A DNA stretch of 64,000 nucleotides from G963665925 sp963676345 (lineage in GTDB: Bacteria > Bacillota > Clostridia > Peptostreptococcales > Acidaminobacteraceae). Below are positions 31,480 to 40,812 of this stretch, in pieces. Where the stretch lies: assembly GCA_963676345.2 (NCBI GenBank), contig CAXXTS010000006.1:496001-560000 (forward strand), read 5' to 3'. Each line of letters starts with the position of its first letter. The stretch's first letter is position 1. The notes below the pieces were generated by a model. It ran no database searches. It was not told the origin of the DNA and worked only from the letters and a program-made list of their open reading frames with translations. Both the position numbers and the translations under genes were made by a program.

Positions 31480-33291
31480 TTGGATCCGAGTGTCATAAAA
31501 AAGGCAATGGATTATAGACGGATGATAGATGCCTTAATGGGTGATCATGATTATGCGGATTTGGTCCTTCAAGGCGGGCATGTCGTCAATACGGTGACTC
31601 GAGAACTCGTTAAAGTTGATTTGGCGATAAAGGGAAAGTATGTGTTGGCTCTTTCGGATGACGAAACGCTCATCGGACCCAAAACGCTGGTCATTGATGT
31701 AAAGGGCAAGTATCTTTCACCTGGTTTTATGGATTCTCATATGCATTTTGAGAGCTCTATGCTGACCATCTCAGAGTTCGCACGTCTATCCATTCCATCA
31801 GGAACGACAACCCTTGTTGCAGACCCGCATGAAATTGGAAATGCTCTGGGCCCTGTGGGAATGAAGGCTATGGCAGACGAAGCAGAGGTTGTGCCAAATC
31901 ACGTTCACCTCGTGGTGCCGGCTCTAACACCAGACTGTCCAAGGCTTGAAACAGCAGGCGTTGACGTAAATTCAAAAGATATGGAAGATCTGCTGAACTA
32001 CAAGAATATTATCGGGATTGGTGAGTTGCAGGGCTTTTCAAACGCTCAGCATGTGTATAATCACACACCTGAAATAATAGATGATCTCTTGGCTTCAACT
32101 ACATATGCAAGAAGCCTGGGACAGGTCGTTGACGGCAATGCGCCTGAGCTGTTTGGTAAAAACCTGGCAGCCCATATTATTGCAACGGGCGGTACATGCT
32201 CCTGTCATGAGACAACGACAAAAGCAGAGTCTATTGAGAAGTTGAGAAATGGTGTTTATGTCTTCATGCGTGAAGGATCGACACAGAGAAATATGGCTGA
32301 GTGTGTACGTGCCATTACAGAAGAAGGTATGGATTCAAGACGTGCAGTGCTTGCCACAGATGATATGGTTTCAGAAGACCTTGAAAAACTGGGCCATATG
32401 AACGAAATTGTTAAGCGTACAATTGCTGAGGGTGTCTCGCCAATTGAGGCAATTCAAATGTGCACAATCAATCCTGCTACTTACTTTGGATTTAAGGATA
32501 GAGGCGCACTCTTGCCAGGAAATTTAGCAGATATTGCAATTATCAGCGATTTAGAAAATATGGTTGTCGATGCTGTATTCATCGAAGGAGAGCTTATGGC
32601 TGCCGGTGGTGAAATGGTGGTTGACATCCCAGTATACACATACCCGAATACAGTTAAAAACTCTGTAAAACGTGCACCGACATCTGCGTCTGAACTTCAG
32701 GTAGAAGCTTCGGGGAAAGAGGCACGCTGTAATGTAATTGGTGTCATACCTGACCAGAATTTATCGGATGCGCTTGAGGCGGTGCTGCCGGTGTCTGGCG
32801 GGGCTGTAATGCCTGATACAAAGCAGGATGTCATCCCGATGCACTGTCTAGAGCGTTATGGACACAGTGGAAACATTGGTAAAGGATTTGTGAAAGGCTT
32901 TGGCATTAAGCACGGGGCTATTGCTGAGTCTATCGCACATGATACCCACAATATACTCGTAACGGGTGCAAGCTATGAAGACATGGCAGTAGCTGTCAAC
33001 AGAGTTATCGAAATGGGTGGTGGCATTGCTCTAGCAAAAGATGGTAGAGTCATTGACGATTTGCCACTTCCTGTAGGCGGCCTTATTACGGATGAACTGA
33101 CAGGCTCTGATGTCAGCCGTAAAATAAGCGATATGGAAAGAAAAGCAAAAGAGGACTTAGGTTGTAAAATCCATGCACCCTTCATGCACTTGTCGTTCCT
33201 GGCACTCTCGACAAGCCCAAAATGGAAAATTACGGATAAAGGCATCGTAGATGTGGAGAATTTTGAGATTTTGCCACCACTAAAGGGCTAA
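31480..33291 (+). CDS. Divergent adenine-deaminase-family amidohydrolase
   Basis: A 603-residue binuclear-metal amidohydrolase, last gene of the shell operon; its TTG start lies 2 nt after the BMC-P stop. Family marks are FMDSHMHFESS (His87, His89), ADPHEIGNALG, GIGELQGF (Glu182), CHETTTKAE (His243) and ATDDM (Asp294/295). The invariant DGHGP of adenine deaminases is DGNAPE here, with Asn220 in place of His, and the TDDRHP motif is altered. The canonical paralogue at 38654 keeps both. The N-terminus is about ten residues longer than in the paralogue. I infer another amino-heterocycle as substrate, with 4-aminoimidazole (to 4-imidazolone) the best fit. Confidence 0.8.
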   Translation: MDPSVIKKAMDYRRMIDALMGDHDYADLVLQGGHVVNTVTRELVKVDLAIKGKYVLALSDDETLIGPKTLVIDVKGKYLSPGFMDSHMHFESSMLTISEFARLSIPSGTTTLVADPHEIGNALGPVGMKAMADEAEVVPNHVHLVVPALTPDCPRLETAGVDVNSKDMEDLLNYKNIIGIGELQGFSNAQHVYNHTPEIIDDLLASTTYARSLGQVVDGNAPELFGKNLAAHIIATGGTCSCHETTTKAESIEKLRNGVYVFMREGSTQRNMAECVRAITEEGMDSRRAVLATDDMVSEDLEKLGHMNEIVKRTIAEGVSPIEAIQMCTINPATYFGFKDRGALLPGNLADIAIISDLENMVVDAVFIEGELMAAGGEMVVDIPVYTYPNTVKNSVKRAPTSASELQVEASGKEARCNVIGVIPDQNLSDALEAVLPVSGGAVMPDTKQDVIPMHCLERYGHSGNIGKGFVKGFGIKHGAIAESIAHDTHNILVTGASYEDMAVAVNRVIEMGGGIALAKDGRVIDDLPLPVGGLITDELTGSDVSRKISDMERKAKEDLGCKIHAPFMHLSFLALSTSPKWKITDKGIVDVENFEILPPLKG

Positions 33292-33444
33292 CTTGTTTAA
33301 AATCGTGTAATTTTCATTTACAAAAGCACTTGGAAGGCGTTAGAATGGATTGGATATACTTCCGTCAAATCTACTATGGAGAGGAGGTTTAGTCTTGGAC
33401 GCAGGGGGACGGAGACACATAAGTAAACCACAGGGGGTCACTTA

Positions 33445-34758
33445 ATGACTAATCAAGCAGGATTTCTTGAAAAGTACTTTAAACTCAAGGAACACGGTAC
33501 AAATGCAAGTACGGAGTTCATCGCTGGCTTGACAACGTTTATGACAATGGGATACATACTCGCAGTAAATCCAGGAATGCTTTCAGCAACTGGTATGGAC
33601 TTTGGTTCAGTATTTACTGCAACAGCACTTGCATCGGTAATTGCGACACTCGTTATGGGTCTGTACGCAAATCTGCCATTTGCACTTGCACCAGGCATGG
33701 GCCTGAACGCATTCTTTGCATTTACAGTTGTTCTTGGTATGGGATACACTTGGCAGTTCGCACTTACAGCCGTATTCGCAGAAGGTATTATTTTCCTAAT
33801 ATTAACATTCTTAAACATTCGTGAAGCCATACTAAACTGTATTCCACTTAATTTAAAACGTGCAATCTCAGTAGGGATTGGTCTATTTATCGCTTTCATT
33901 GGTCTTTCCAATGCAGGCATCATTGTTCAGGGACAAGGGGTACCTCTTGCACTGGGTGAAATTACAAGTGGCGCGCCGCTTGTTGCAATTATCGGTATTG
34001 TTTTAACAGGAACGCTTCTTGCCATGGATGTAAAAGGCGCCCTATTTATCGGTATCGTTGCAACTACAGTAATCGGAATTCCTTTTGGAATTGTTCAAAT
34101 GCCTGAATCACTTGTATCTATGCCACCAAAGCCAATTTGGTTTGCATTTGAGTGGTCAAATGTGGGTACATTTGATTTTGTATTTGTACTCTTTACATTC
34201 CTATTTGTGGATATGTTCGATACAGTTGGCACGCTGATCGGTGTATCTACAAAAGCGGGCATGCTTGATGATGAAGGCAAACTGCCTGAAGCTAAAAAGG
34301 CCCTTCTAGCAGATGCTGTTGGTACAACAGTAGGTGCGTGTATGGGTACATCAACGGTTACGACATTTGTTGAGTCTGCTGCAGGGGTTGCAGAAGGTGG
34401 ACGAACAGGTCTTACAGCCGTAACAACAGCACTATTTTTCTTCCTGGCACTGTTCTTTGCACCGCTATTTGGAATTATTCCATCTGCGGCAACAGCGCCA
34501 GCACTGATTCTAGTTGGTCTATTCATGATGTCGCCAATCAAAGAAATTGATTTTGATGACTTTACAGAAGCCATTCCGGCATTCTTTGGCATTATCATGA
34601 TGCCACTGGCTTATTCTATTGCAGAAGGTATTATGTGGGGCATTATGTCATACATCCTTCTGAAACTATTTACAGGTCGTGCAAAAGAAGTACCTAAGAT
34701 GACATTCTTCATTGCACTGCTGTTCGCACTTAAGCTAATTCTTCCACTTATTGTTTAA
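33445..34758 (+). CDS. NCS2 purine permease, AzgA/PbuG type
   Basis: A 437-residue transporter with about 12-13 membrane segments that takes up purine bases with protons. Diagnostic stretches are FIAGLTTFMTMGYILAVNP, ALAPGMGLNAFFAF and VDMFDTVGTLIGVSTKAG, typical of the adenine/guanine/hypoxanthine branch rather than the xanthine/uric-acid branch. The ATG follows AGGGGGTCAC. It lies 153 nt after the shell operon and would supply its substrate. Its codon use is regular and suggests good expression. Confidence 0.92.
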   Translation: MTNQAGFLEKYFKLKEHGTNASTEFIAGLTTFMTMGYILAVNPGMLSATGMDFGSVFTATALASVIATLVMGLYANLPFALAPGMGLNAFFAFTVVLGMGYTWQFALTAVFAEGIIFLILTFLNIREAILNCIPLNLKRAISVGIGLFIAFIGLSNAGIIVQGQGVPLALGEITSGAPLVAIIGIVLTGTLLAMDVKGALFIGIVATTVIGIPFGIVQMPESLVSMPPKPIWFAFEWSNVGTFDFVFVLFTFLFVDMFDTVGTLIGVSTKAGMLDDEGKLPEAKKALLADAVGTTVGACMGTSTVTTFVESAAGVAEGGRTGLTAVTTALFFFLALFFAPLFGIIPSAATAPALILVGLFMMSPIKEIDFDDFTEAIPAFFGIIMMPLAYSIAEGIMWGIMSYILLKLFTGRAKEVPKMTFFIALLFALKLILPLIV

Positions 34759-34865
34759 TAATGGAATTCAACTTGGAATATGTGCCTTATTATAGGGGTT
34801 AAATCTCAATAGAAATATGGCATATGATCCAGGTAATGTGTATTAGGGAAATGAAATAATTAAAA

Positions 34866-34906
34866 TGAGCCTCTACGTTTGTGTAGGGGCTCAATTTATA
34901 TATTTC
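34866..34906 (+). terminator. Terminator after the purine permease
   Basis: TGAGCCTCTAC pairs with GTAGGGGCTCA, then an AT-rich tail with T-runs. A GCAGT-GGC-ACTGC hairpin (34991-35003) stands just ahead of the next ribosome site. Confidence 0.6.
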
Positions 34907-35019
34907 TACATCGAATATTATCAGAAAATATCAAATATTCGTTCGATTATAAGATTCAAATAATGCCTTTGGGCATCAGCCTAATGTGGCGCAGTGGCAC
35001 TGCATGATAGGGGGAAAAT

Positions 35020-35913
35020 ATGCAGATAGAAAATCTATATCGAGTATCGTCTATAGACGAAGCGCTCCAGCATCTTCACAAGTATGGTAAGCGGGCTCAG
35101 ATAGCCGCAGGATGTACTGATTTACTTGTGCATATCCGAGAAGAGAAAAATACCAGTGCAGATATTATTGATATTTCAAGTGTTGAGGCACTGAAAAAGA
35201 TAGATATTCATGATGAGTATGTGACACTGGGTGCAATGGTGACATTTAGCGATATTGTTGCACTGGATGAAATAAAATTTCGTTTTGAAGGCTTATGGGA
35301 AGCATGTCAGAGCGTAGGGTCACCACAAATAAGAAATGCTGGGACTCTAGGCGGCAATATCGCAAATGGCTCCCCTGCTGCTGACAGTGCACCACCTTTG
35401 TTGGCCCTAAATGCGACAGTAATTCTTCAAAGTGTGAATGGTAAAAGGCAAGTACCGCTAGACAAATTTTATACTGGAAAAGGTCAGGTAGACATGAAGT
35501 CCGATGAAATGATTACATTTCTGCGTTTTGAAAGTGGTAAAGAAAAACGCGGTTTGATTTCTTTTGAAAAACTCGGTCTTCGCAATGCCCTTGCCATTTC
35601 TAGAATCAGTGTTTCGGTGTACGCTGAACTCGACGAGGAAAAAGTCATTACAAAGTGTAGGATTGGATCAGGTTCAATTGGACTCACACCGGGACGCGAG
35701 CTGGAAATAGAAGGTTTTTTAACAGGCAAGCGGCTGGAGAGGTCCATCTTAAATGAGGCGGCGCATCAATTTGAGCTAGAGATTGAAAGGCGTTTGAAGG
35801 GCAGAAGTTCAATGCCTTTTAAGAAGCAAGCAATACGCGGTGTCATCAAGGCCGCGCTTGAAAAAATCATCGATCAGGACAGGAGGCGTAGTGATGCAGA
35901 TGTTCAGTCTTAA
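35020..35913 (+). CDS. Molybdenum hydroxylase FAD-binding subunit
   Basis: A 297-residue FAD subunit of the xanthine dehydrogenase/CO dehydrogenase medium-chain family. The FAD loops are visible: AAGCTDLLVHIR (about 32-43) and SVGSPQIRNAGTLGGNIANG with SPAADSAPPLLAL (about 101-130). AGGGGGAAA precedes the ATG. First gene of a five-gene operon: FAD, 2Fe-2S, two molybdenum-subunit halves and adenine deaminase. The complex would hydroxylate hypoxanthine (or another purine) to xanthine. Confidence 0.92.
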   Translation: MQIENLYRVSSIDEALQHLHKYGKRAQIAAGCTDLLVHIREEKNTSADIIDISSVEALKKIDIHDEYVTLGAMVTFSDIVALDEIKFRFEGLWEACQSVGSPQIRNAGTLGGNIANGSPAADSAPPLLALNATVILQSVNGKRQVPLDKFYTGKGQVDMKSDEMITFLRFESGKEKRGLISFEKLGLRNALAISRISVSVYAELDEEKVITKCRIGSGSIGLTPGRELEIEGFLTGKRLERSILNEAAHQFELEIERRLKGRSSMPFKKQAIRGVIKAALEKIIDQDRRRSDADVQS

Positions 35914-36391
35914 AATAAATGTCAATGATACGTGGATTGAAAAAGAAATTCCGCCTGGCAGACGCCTGCTAGATTTTCTCAGGGAAGATTTAGGACTTAC
36001 GGGAACAAAAGAAGGGTGCGGCGAAGGTGAGTGCGGTGCATGTACTGTAATTCTAGATGGAAAAGCTGTAGATTCATGTCTGGTTCTGGCTGCCCAGTGC
36101 CATGAAAAGCATGTTATTACCATCGAGGGCCTTGGTAATGAGGACGAGCTGGACCCCGTTCAGCAGGCTTTTTTAGAAAATGGCGCAGTTCAATGCGGCT
36201 TTTGTATTCCAGGTATGGTACTTTCCTCTAAAGCCTTGCTAGATGAAAATGAAGACCCATCTGAGACAGAAATAAAAAATGCTATTTCCGGTAACCTATG
36301 TCGGTGTACGGGTTATGATAAAATTCTCACTTCCGTAAAGCGCGCTGCTGAAATTAAAAAAGGAAGGGGAAAGCATGATGACAAAGTTTAA
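35894..36391 (+). CDS. Molybdenum hydroxylase 2Fe-2S subunit
   Basis: A 165-residue iron-sulfur subunit. The plant-type cluster motif KEGCGEGECGACTV with a later Cys (DSCLVLA) is followed by the second cluster QCGFCIPGM and NLCRCTGYDKI. The start is ATG 35894, 7 nt after AGGAGG, inside the end of the FAD subunit gene (20-nt overlap). It passes electrons from the molybdenum site to FAD. Confidence 0.93.
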   Translation: MQMFSLKINVNDTWIEKEIPPGRRLLDFLREDLGLTGTKEGCGEGECGACTVILDGKAVDSCLVLAAQCHEKHVITIEGLGNEDELDPVQQAFLENGAVQCGFCIPGMVLSSKALLDENEDPSETEIKNAISGNLCRCTGYDKILTSVKRAAEIKKGRGKHDDKV

Positions 36392-37640
36392 AACTGTCGG
36401 TACCAGCTATAAACGTAAAGATGCACTCGACAAGTTGACTGGTCAGGCGCTCTACCCTCAAGATATGCACATGGAAAATATGGCTTATGGGTGTACGGTG
36501 CGTTCTACACAGGCGCATGCCCATTTCATTTGTCATATCGATGAAGCCATGAAGATGCCTGGCGTACTTAAAATTCTGACAGCTAAAGATATGACAGCGA
36601 TGAATCATCATGGGGTTCTGTTTAAAGACCATGAGGTTTTGTGTGAAAAAAAAGTGCGTAGAGTAGGGGATCCAATAGCTTTCGTTGTGGCTGATACAGA
36701 GGAAGAGGCACGTGCGGCGGCTAAAAAGGTAAGCGTTACTTATGAAAACCTGCCCGCGCTCTTTGATCCATATGAAGCAATGAAACCAGATGCTGTGCGT
36801 GTGCACGACGACCGAGACAATGTAATTTATCATTATAAATGCAGACGTGGTGATGTGGAAAAGGCATTCGAAAAAGCAGATGTGATTGTAGAAAACACCT
36901 ATTTTTCACCCTTTGTGGATCATGTGTTTTTACAGCTTGAGAGCGGCTTATCCTATCTGGAAGAGGAAAAACTCGTCATTGTTGCATCTTCCCAATATCC
37001 GCATTTTGACCGCGTTGAAGTCGCAGAAGCCCTGGGCCTTGAAGAAGAGGAAGTCATCATTCGTAACCCCATAGTTGGAGGTGCGTTTGGTGGAAGAGAA
37101 GACATAACACTTCAAATTCATATGGGGCTTGCCACACTACTTACAGGGCGTCCGGTCAAGGTAACCTATTCAAGAGAAGAATCCTTTTATGCACATTCTA
37201 AGCGTCATCCGCTTACTATGAAAATAAAGACAGGTGCCAAGTCCAGTGGCAAAATCACAGCAGTACAGGCGCATATTGTGGGCGATACGGGCGCCTATGC
37301 CTCTTGGGCAATCAATGTGCTCAGAAAAGCGGGTGTACACGTGCCTGGCCCCTATGAAATCCCGAACGTTAAAGTAGACAGTATTGCCGTATACACAAAC
37401 AATCCATTTTGCGGTGCCATGCGCGGTTTTGGCGCAACACAGGTCCCTATTGCCTATGAACAGCAAATTGACTGCATTGCTGCAAAGCTTGATATGGATC
37501 CCTTTGATATACGAAGAATCAATATATTGAAGCTAGGATCTATGACCCCAAATGGCCAGGTGCTTACAGAAAGTGTTCCTCTGATGCAGTGTCTGGATAC
37601 ACTGCAAAAAATGATGGAGGAGGGATGTTCTGATGATTAA
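36375..37640 (+). CDS. Molybdenum hydroxylase large subunit, N-terminal half
   Basis: A 421-residue polypeptide equal to the first part of xanthine-dehydrogenase molybdenum subunits: KRKDALDKLTGQALYPQDM, VGGAFGGREDITLQ (Glu of the purine site) and GAMRGFGATQVP (the substrate-orienting Arg). A normal one-piece subunit is about 750 residues; here the chain stops at 421 and resumes in the next gene. The four-polypeptide layout recalls nicotinate dehydrogenase of Eubacterium barkeri (50- and 37-kDa pieces). It overlaps the 2Fe-2S gene by 17 nt. Confidence 0.9.
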   Translation: MMTKFKTVGTSYKRKDALDKLTGQALYPQDMHMENMAYGCTVRSTQAHAHFICHIDEAMKMPGVLKILTAKDMTAMNHHGVLFKDHEVLCEKKVRRVGDPIAFVVADTEEEARAAAKKVSVTYENLPALFDPYEAMKPDAVRVHDDRDNVIYHYKCRRGDVEKAFEKADVIVENTYFSPFVDHVFLQLESGLSYLEEEKLVIVASSQYPHFDRVEVAEALGLEEEEVIIRNPIVGGAFGGREDITLQIHMGLATLLTGRPVKVTYSREESFYAHSKRHPLTMKIKTGAKSSGKITAVQAHIVGDTGAYASWAINVLRKAGVHVPGPYEIPNVKVDSIAVYTNNPFCGAMRGFGATQVPIAYEQQIDCIAAKLDMDPFDIRRINILKLGSMTPNGQVLTESVPLMQCLDTLQKMMEEGCSDD

Positions 37641-38634
37641 ACATGGAAAAGGAATCGCTCTGGGCTGGTACGGAACAGGGTACGGCAATGGGTTTCCGGA
37701 TGTATCCATCGCCACAGTAGAACTGGGGGCAGATGGTCAGGTTATCCTGCGCGTCGGTGCTACAGAAGTTGGACAGGGCGCCAAGACCATTATGCCGCAG
37801 ATTTGTGCAGAGGTCCTTGGCCTGAGTCCGGTGCATGTCACCATGCTGTGTGAAGATACGGATACCTACAAGGATTCAGGAACAGCTGCTGCGAGTCGCC
37901 AGACCTATAATACTGGGAACGCAGTGCTGGAAGCGTCGAAGCATTTTAAGTCCCGCCTGTTCGAAGAAGCTGCAAAACTCATGGGACTCAACTCCTCCGT
38001 TGGGATTAAAGCTGAGGACGGTGTAATCTGGCTGGAGATGTTGCCTGAAAAGCGCACTTCCTTTAAAGAAGTAGCCGCTGAACTTGAAAGAAAAGAAAAG
38101 GTTTTAAGCGTAACCGAAGAGTTCATAGCCCAGACAACAGAGATGGACCCAGAAACCGGCATGGGTGCGCCATATTGGCCGTATACCTTTAATGCCTATG
38201 GTGTTGAAGTGGATGTAAATACGGATACAGGCAGGGTACATGTTAAAAAAGCCTATTGCGTGCAAGATGTCGGACGTGCCATTAACCCCGAACTTGTTGA
38301 GGGGCAAATTGACGGCGGGTTTGTCATGGGGCTCGGATATACACTTTATGAAGACTTAAATGTCAATGAGGGTGTTATACGTAATAATAAATTTGCCAAA
38401 TATATCATTCCTACGGCAATGGATATTCCTGAAATTCAAAAGGCACTGATTGAAGAGCCTGAATCTTCAGCACCCTTTGGTGCTAAGGGAATTGGAGAAC
38501 CGGTAATGGTTCCTGTTGCCCCCGCAATTTTAAATGCTATATACGATGCCATAGGCGTACGTATTTTGGAAGTGCCCGCAACGCCTGAGAAAGTGCTTGA
38601 GGCAATTAGGAAGTCAGGAAAGCAGTTTGAATAA
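37633..38634 (+). CDS. Molybdenum hydroxylase large subunit, C-terminal half
   Basis: A 333-residue polypeptide continuing the molybdenum subunit: GKGIALGWYGTGYG, RVGATEVGQGAKT (pterin loop), GTAAASRQTYNTGNA and the catalytic-Glu motif GAKGIGEPVM near residue 293. Its ATG overlaps the previous stop (8 nt shared). GGAGGAGGG stands about 9 nt ahead of it, so this is a designed separate start rather than a simple frameshift. The catalytic Glu and both purine-site residues of the partner are kept, which fits a purine hydroxylase. Confidence 0.9.
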   Translation: MIKHGKGIALGWYGTGYGNGFPDVSIATVELGADGQVILRVGATEVGQGAKTIMPQICAEVLGLSPVHVTMLCEDTDTYKDSGTAAASRQTYNTGNAVLEASKHFKSRLFEEAAKLMGLNSSVGIKAEDGVIWLEMLPEKRTSFKEVAAELERKEKVLSVTEEFIAQTTEMDPETGMGAPYWPYTFNAYGVEVDVNTDTGRVHVKKAYCVQDVGRAINPELVEGQIDGGFVMGLGYTLYEDLNVNEGVIRNNKFAKYIIPTAMDIPEIQKALIEEPESSAPFGAKGIGEPVMVPVAPAILNAIYDAIGVRILEVPATPEKVLEAIRKSGKQFE

Positions 38635-38653
38635 AATGTTCAGGGGGAAGACC

Positions 38654-40402
38654 ATGAAGGAGACTATTACAAAGAGAATTGCAGTTTCTGCCGGACGTGA
38701 AAAAGCCGATTTGGTACTGAAGGGTGCTAAAATCATCAATGTTTTCACAGAGGAGATCATGAGTGGAGACATTGCCATATCAGACGGACGTATTGCCGGT
38801 GTAGGGGGTGTTTACGAGGGGCATAGTCTAATTGACTTAGAAGGAAAATACATTGCACCTGGACTGATTGACGGGCATGTTCACATAGAGTCATCTCTTG
38901 CTACACCAGAGCAGTTTTCAAGAGCCATTGTGCCTAGGGGGACGACAACCATTATTGCAGACCCGCATGAGGTAGCCAATGTGTGCGGCATGTCCGGCAT
39001 AGAGTATATTTTAAGTGCAAGTGAGCATATTCCTATGGACGTTTTTGTGATGTTGCCTTCTTGCGTTCCGTCTACTGATTTTGAGAATGCAGGAGCCGTA
39101 CTCAGTGCATCAGACCTGTCTGCCCTTATGAACCATCCGCGTGTCCTAGGACTAGGAGAATTAATGGATTATCCCGCAGTTATCGCAGGTGCCCCGCGGG
39201 TGGTAGAAAAAATTGATCTTGCAGAGCGTCATGGAAAAATTATTGACGGGCATGGCCCAATTATTGAAGGTCAAGAGTTGAACGCTTATGTATCGGCAGG
39301 TGTGCGCACGGAACATGAATGTGAAACGGTAGAAGAAATGAATAATCGCTTGCGCCTTGGCATGTATATTCTCATCAGGGAAGGATCGGCAGCACGCAAC
39401 CTGTCAACCCTTGTGGAAGGGGTGTCTAAAGAAAATCTGAGACGCTGCCTCTTCTGTACCGATGATCGTCATCCTGGTGATATTCTTAAAGATGGACATA
39501 TCGACAATAATGTACGTCTTGCCATGGAATGTGGGCTACCCGCACTCAGTGCCATTCGTATGGCAACACTCAATGCAGCGGAGTGCTATAGGCTGTATGA
39601 CCGGGGTGCTATTGCACCGGGCTATCTGGCAGACCTGATTGTAATTGATAATTTGAGAACCTTTAAGGTTGAGAAGGTCTTTAAAAATGGGGAGCTGGTT
39701 GCTGATGGCGGAGCACCTTTGTTTGAGGTAGAAAGTCATGATGATCCAAGTGTACGGGACACCATCAATATAGGGGCCTTTGATACTTCCAAACTGGCAC
39801 TGAACATGAAGTCGGATATTGCGCGTGTTATCAAAATTATGCCGCGTTCTTTAGTGACAGAGCATGTAACCAGAAAAGTAGGATTAAAACAAGGACAGTT
39901 TGAGTATGTTAAGGAACTTGATATTTTGAAATTGGCTGTGATAGAGCGGCACAAGGCCACTGGAAATGTTGGACTGGGCCTTGTCGAAGGTTTTGAAATG
40001 AAAAATGGCGCTATTGCTTCAACCGTGGCCCATGATTCCCATAATTTAATCGTTATTGGAGATACCGATGAAAACATCGCTGCTGCGGTGCGTGAAATTG
40101 AACGGATTGGAGGCGGACTCGTCGTCATACATGATGGCAAGGTGATGGGATCCATGGCACTTCAAGTGGCAGGCATCATGTCAGATGAACCCCTGAGTGA
40201 TATGGATGCAAAACATGAAGCTTTAATGGAACTGGCTTATGATATTGGGGTCAACAAGCAGATTGATCCATTTATGCTTTTGGCATTTTTAGCACTGCCA
40301 GTCATACCGGAGCTTAAGCTTACAGATATTGGACTCTTTGATGTGGTCAATTTTGAGTTTGTAGACTTATGCATTCATGAACAGCCCCATGAGGCCCAGT
40401 AA
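38654..40402 (+). CDS. ade: Adenine deaminase
   Basis: Deaminates adenine to hypoxanthine. The 582-residue chain starts at ATG 38654 behind GGGGGAAG. All canonical motifs are present: LIDGHVHIESS (His75, His77), ADPHEVANVCG, GLGELMDYP (Glu169), DGHGPIIEG (His200), RTEHECET (His221) and TDDRHPGD. It lies 19 nt after the molybdenum hydroxylase genes, so adenine to hypoxanthine to xanthine is encoded in one transcript. Compare the divergent paralogue at 31480. Confidence 0.95.
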   Translation: MKETITKRIAVSAGREKADLVLKGAKIINVFTEEIMSGDIAISDGRIAGVGGVYEGHSLIDLEGKYIAPGLIDGHVHIESSLATPEQFSRAIVPRGTTTIIADPHEVANVCGMSGIEYILSASEHIPMDVFVMLPSCVPSTDFENAGAVLSASDLSALMNHPRVLGLGELMDYPAVIAGAPRVVEKIDLAERHGKIIDGHGPIIEGQELNAYVSAGVRTEHECETVEEMNNRLRLGMYILIREGSAARNLSTLVEGVSKENLRRCLFCTDDRHPGDILKDGHIDNNVRLAMECGLPALSAIRMATLNAAECYRLYDRGAIAPGYLADLIVIDNLRTFKVEKVFKNGELVADGGAPLFEVESHDDPSVRDTINIGAFDTSKLALNMKSDIARVIKIMPRSLVTEHVTRKVGLKQGQFEYVKELDILKLAVIERHKATGNVGLGLVEGFEMKNGAIASTVAHDSHNLIVIGDTDENIAAAVREIERIGGGLVVIHDGKVMGSMALQVAGIMSDEPLSDMDAKHEALMELAYDIGVNKQIDPFMLLAFLALPVIPELKLTDIGLFDVVNFEFVDLCIHEQPHEAQ

Positions 40403-40544
40403 AACGAAGGGATGTACTGAAATCATCTATGATAAAAGGAGTTGTTTGCTTCTTCTCATTTCAAGCGGTGACACGGTATCATAATCAGGGACAGTGAGGT
40501 TTAGGATTATCTAGGACTAAATTGGTGAAATATAGCAAAAGCTA

Positions 40545-40573
40545 TTGACAACACTATATGTTGGGGTTACAAT
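40545..40573 (+). promoter_or_regulatory. Strong promoter of the orphan riboswitch transcript
   Basis: Perfect TTGACA, 17 nt, TACAAT, about 25 nt ahead of the cobalamin aptamer. Confidence 0.7.
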
Positions 40574-40589
40574 AGATTTAAATTCAATA

Positions 40590-40760
40590 ACATGTGTTTA
40601 CGGGTGTCACGATTGTGACTTAATAGGGAAGTTCGGTAAAGATTCCGACGCGGTCCCGCCACTGTAATGGGGAGTTTTTTTCATATGGCCACTGGATGTT
40701 TCCGGGAAGGCGAGAAAAACAATGAACCTAAGCCAGGAGACCTGCCTGAAAACAAAGTAC
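40590..40760 (+). promoter_or_regulatory. Cobalamin riboswitch with no downstream gene
   Basis: Core elements are complete: GGGTGTCACGATTGTGAC, GACGCGGTCCCGCCACTGTAATG, and AGCCAGGAGACCTGCC (40731-40746). A strong terminator follows at 40813. After that no start codon with a ribosome site exists before the DNA glycosylase gene at 41351, and a second terminator and a repeat element lie between. The 948-bp gap 40403-41350 therefore holds only RNA elements and repeat locus 4. Confidence 0.92.
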
Positions 40761-40812
40761 TCAAACCTACGTGGATAGGTGTATTGTAAACAATCTTTTA
40801 GTTTACATATTC

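Noticed and set aside
33390..33440. Possible mobile-element remnant (CGCAGGGGGACGGAGACACA) before the purine permease
   Set aside because: Only a short G-rich string was seen, with no inverted ends or second copy in the window.
36375..38634. Frameshifted pseudogene of a one-piece molybdenum subunit
   Set aside because: The second half has its own strong ribosome site and start codon and all catalytic residues are intact; a natural split is known in a related enzyme.
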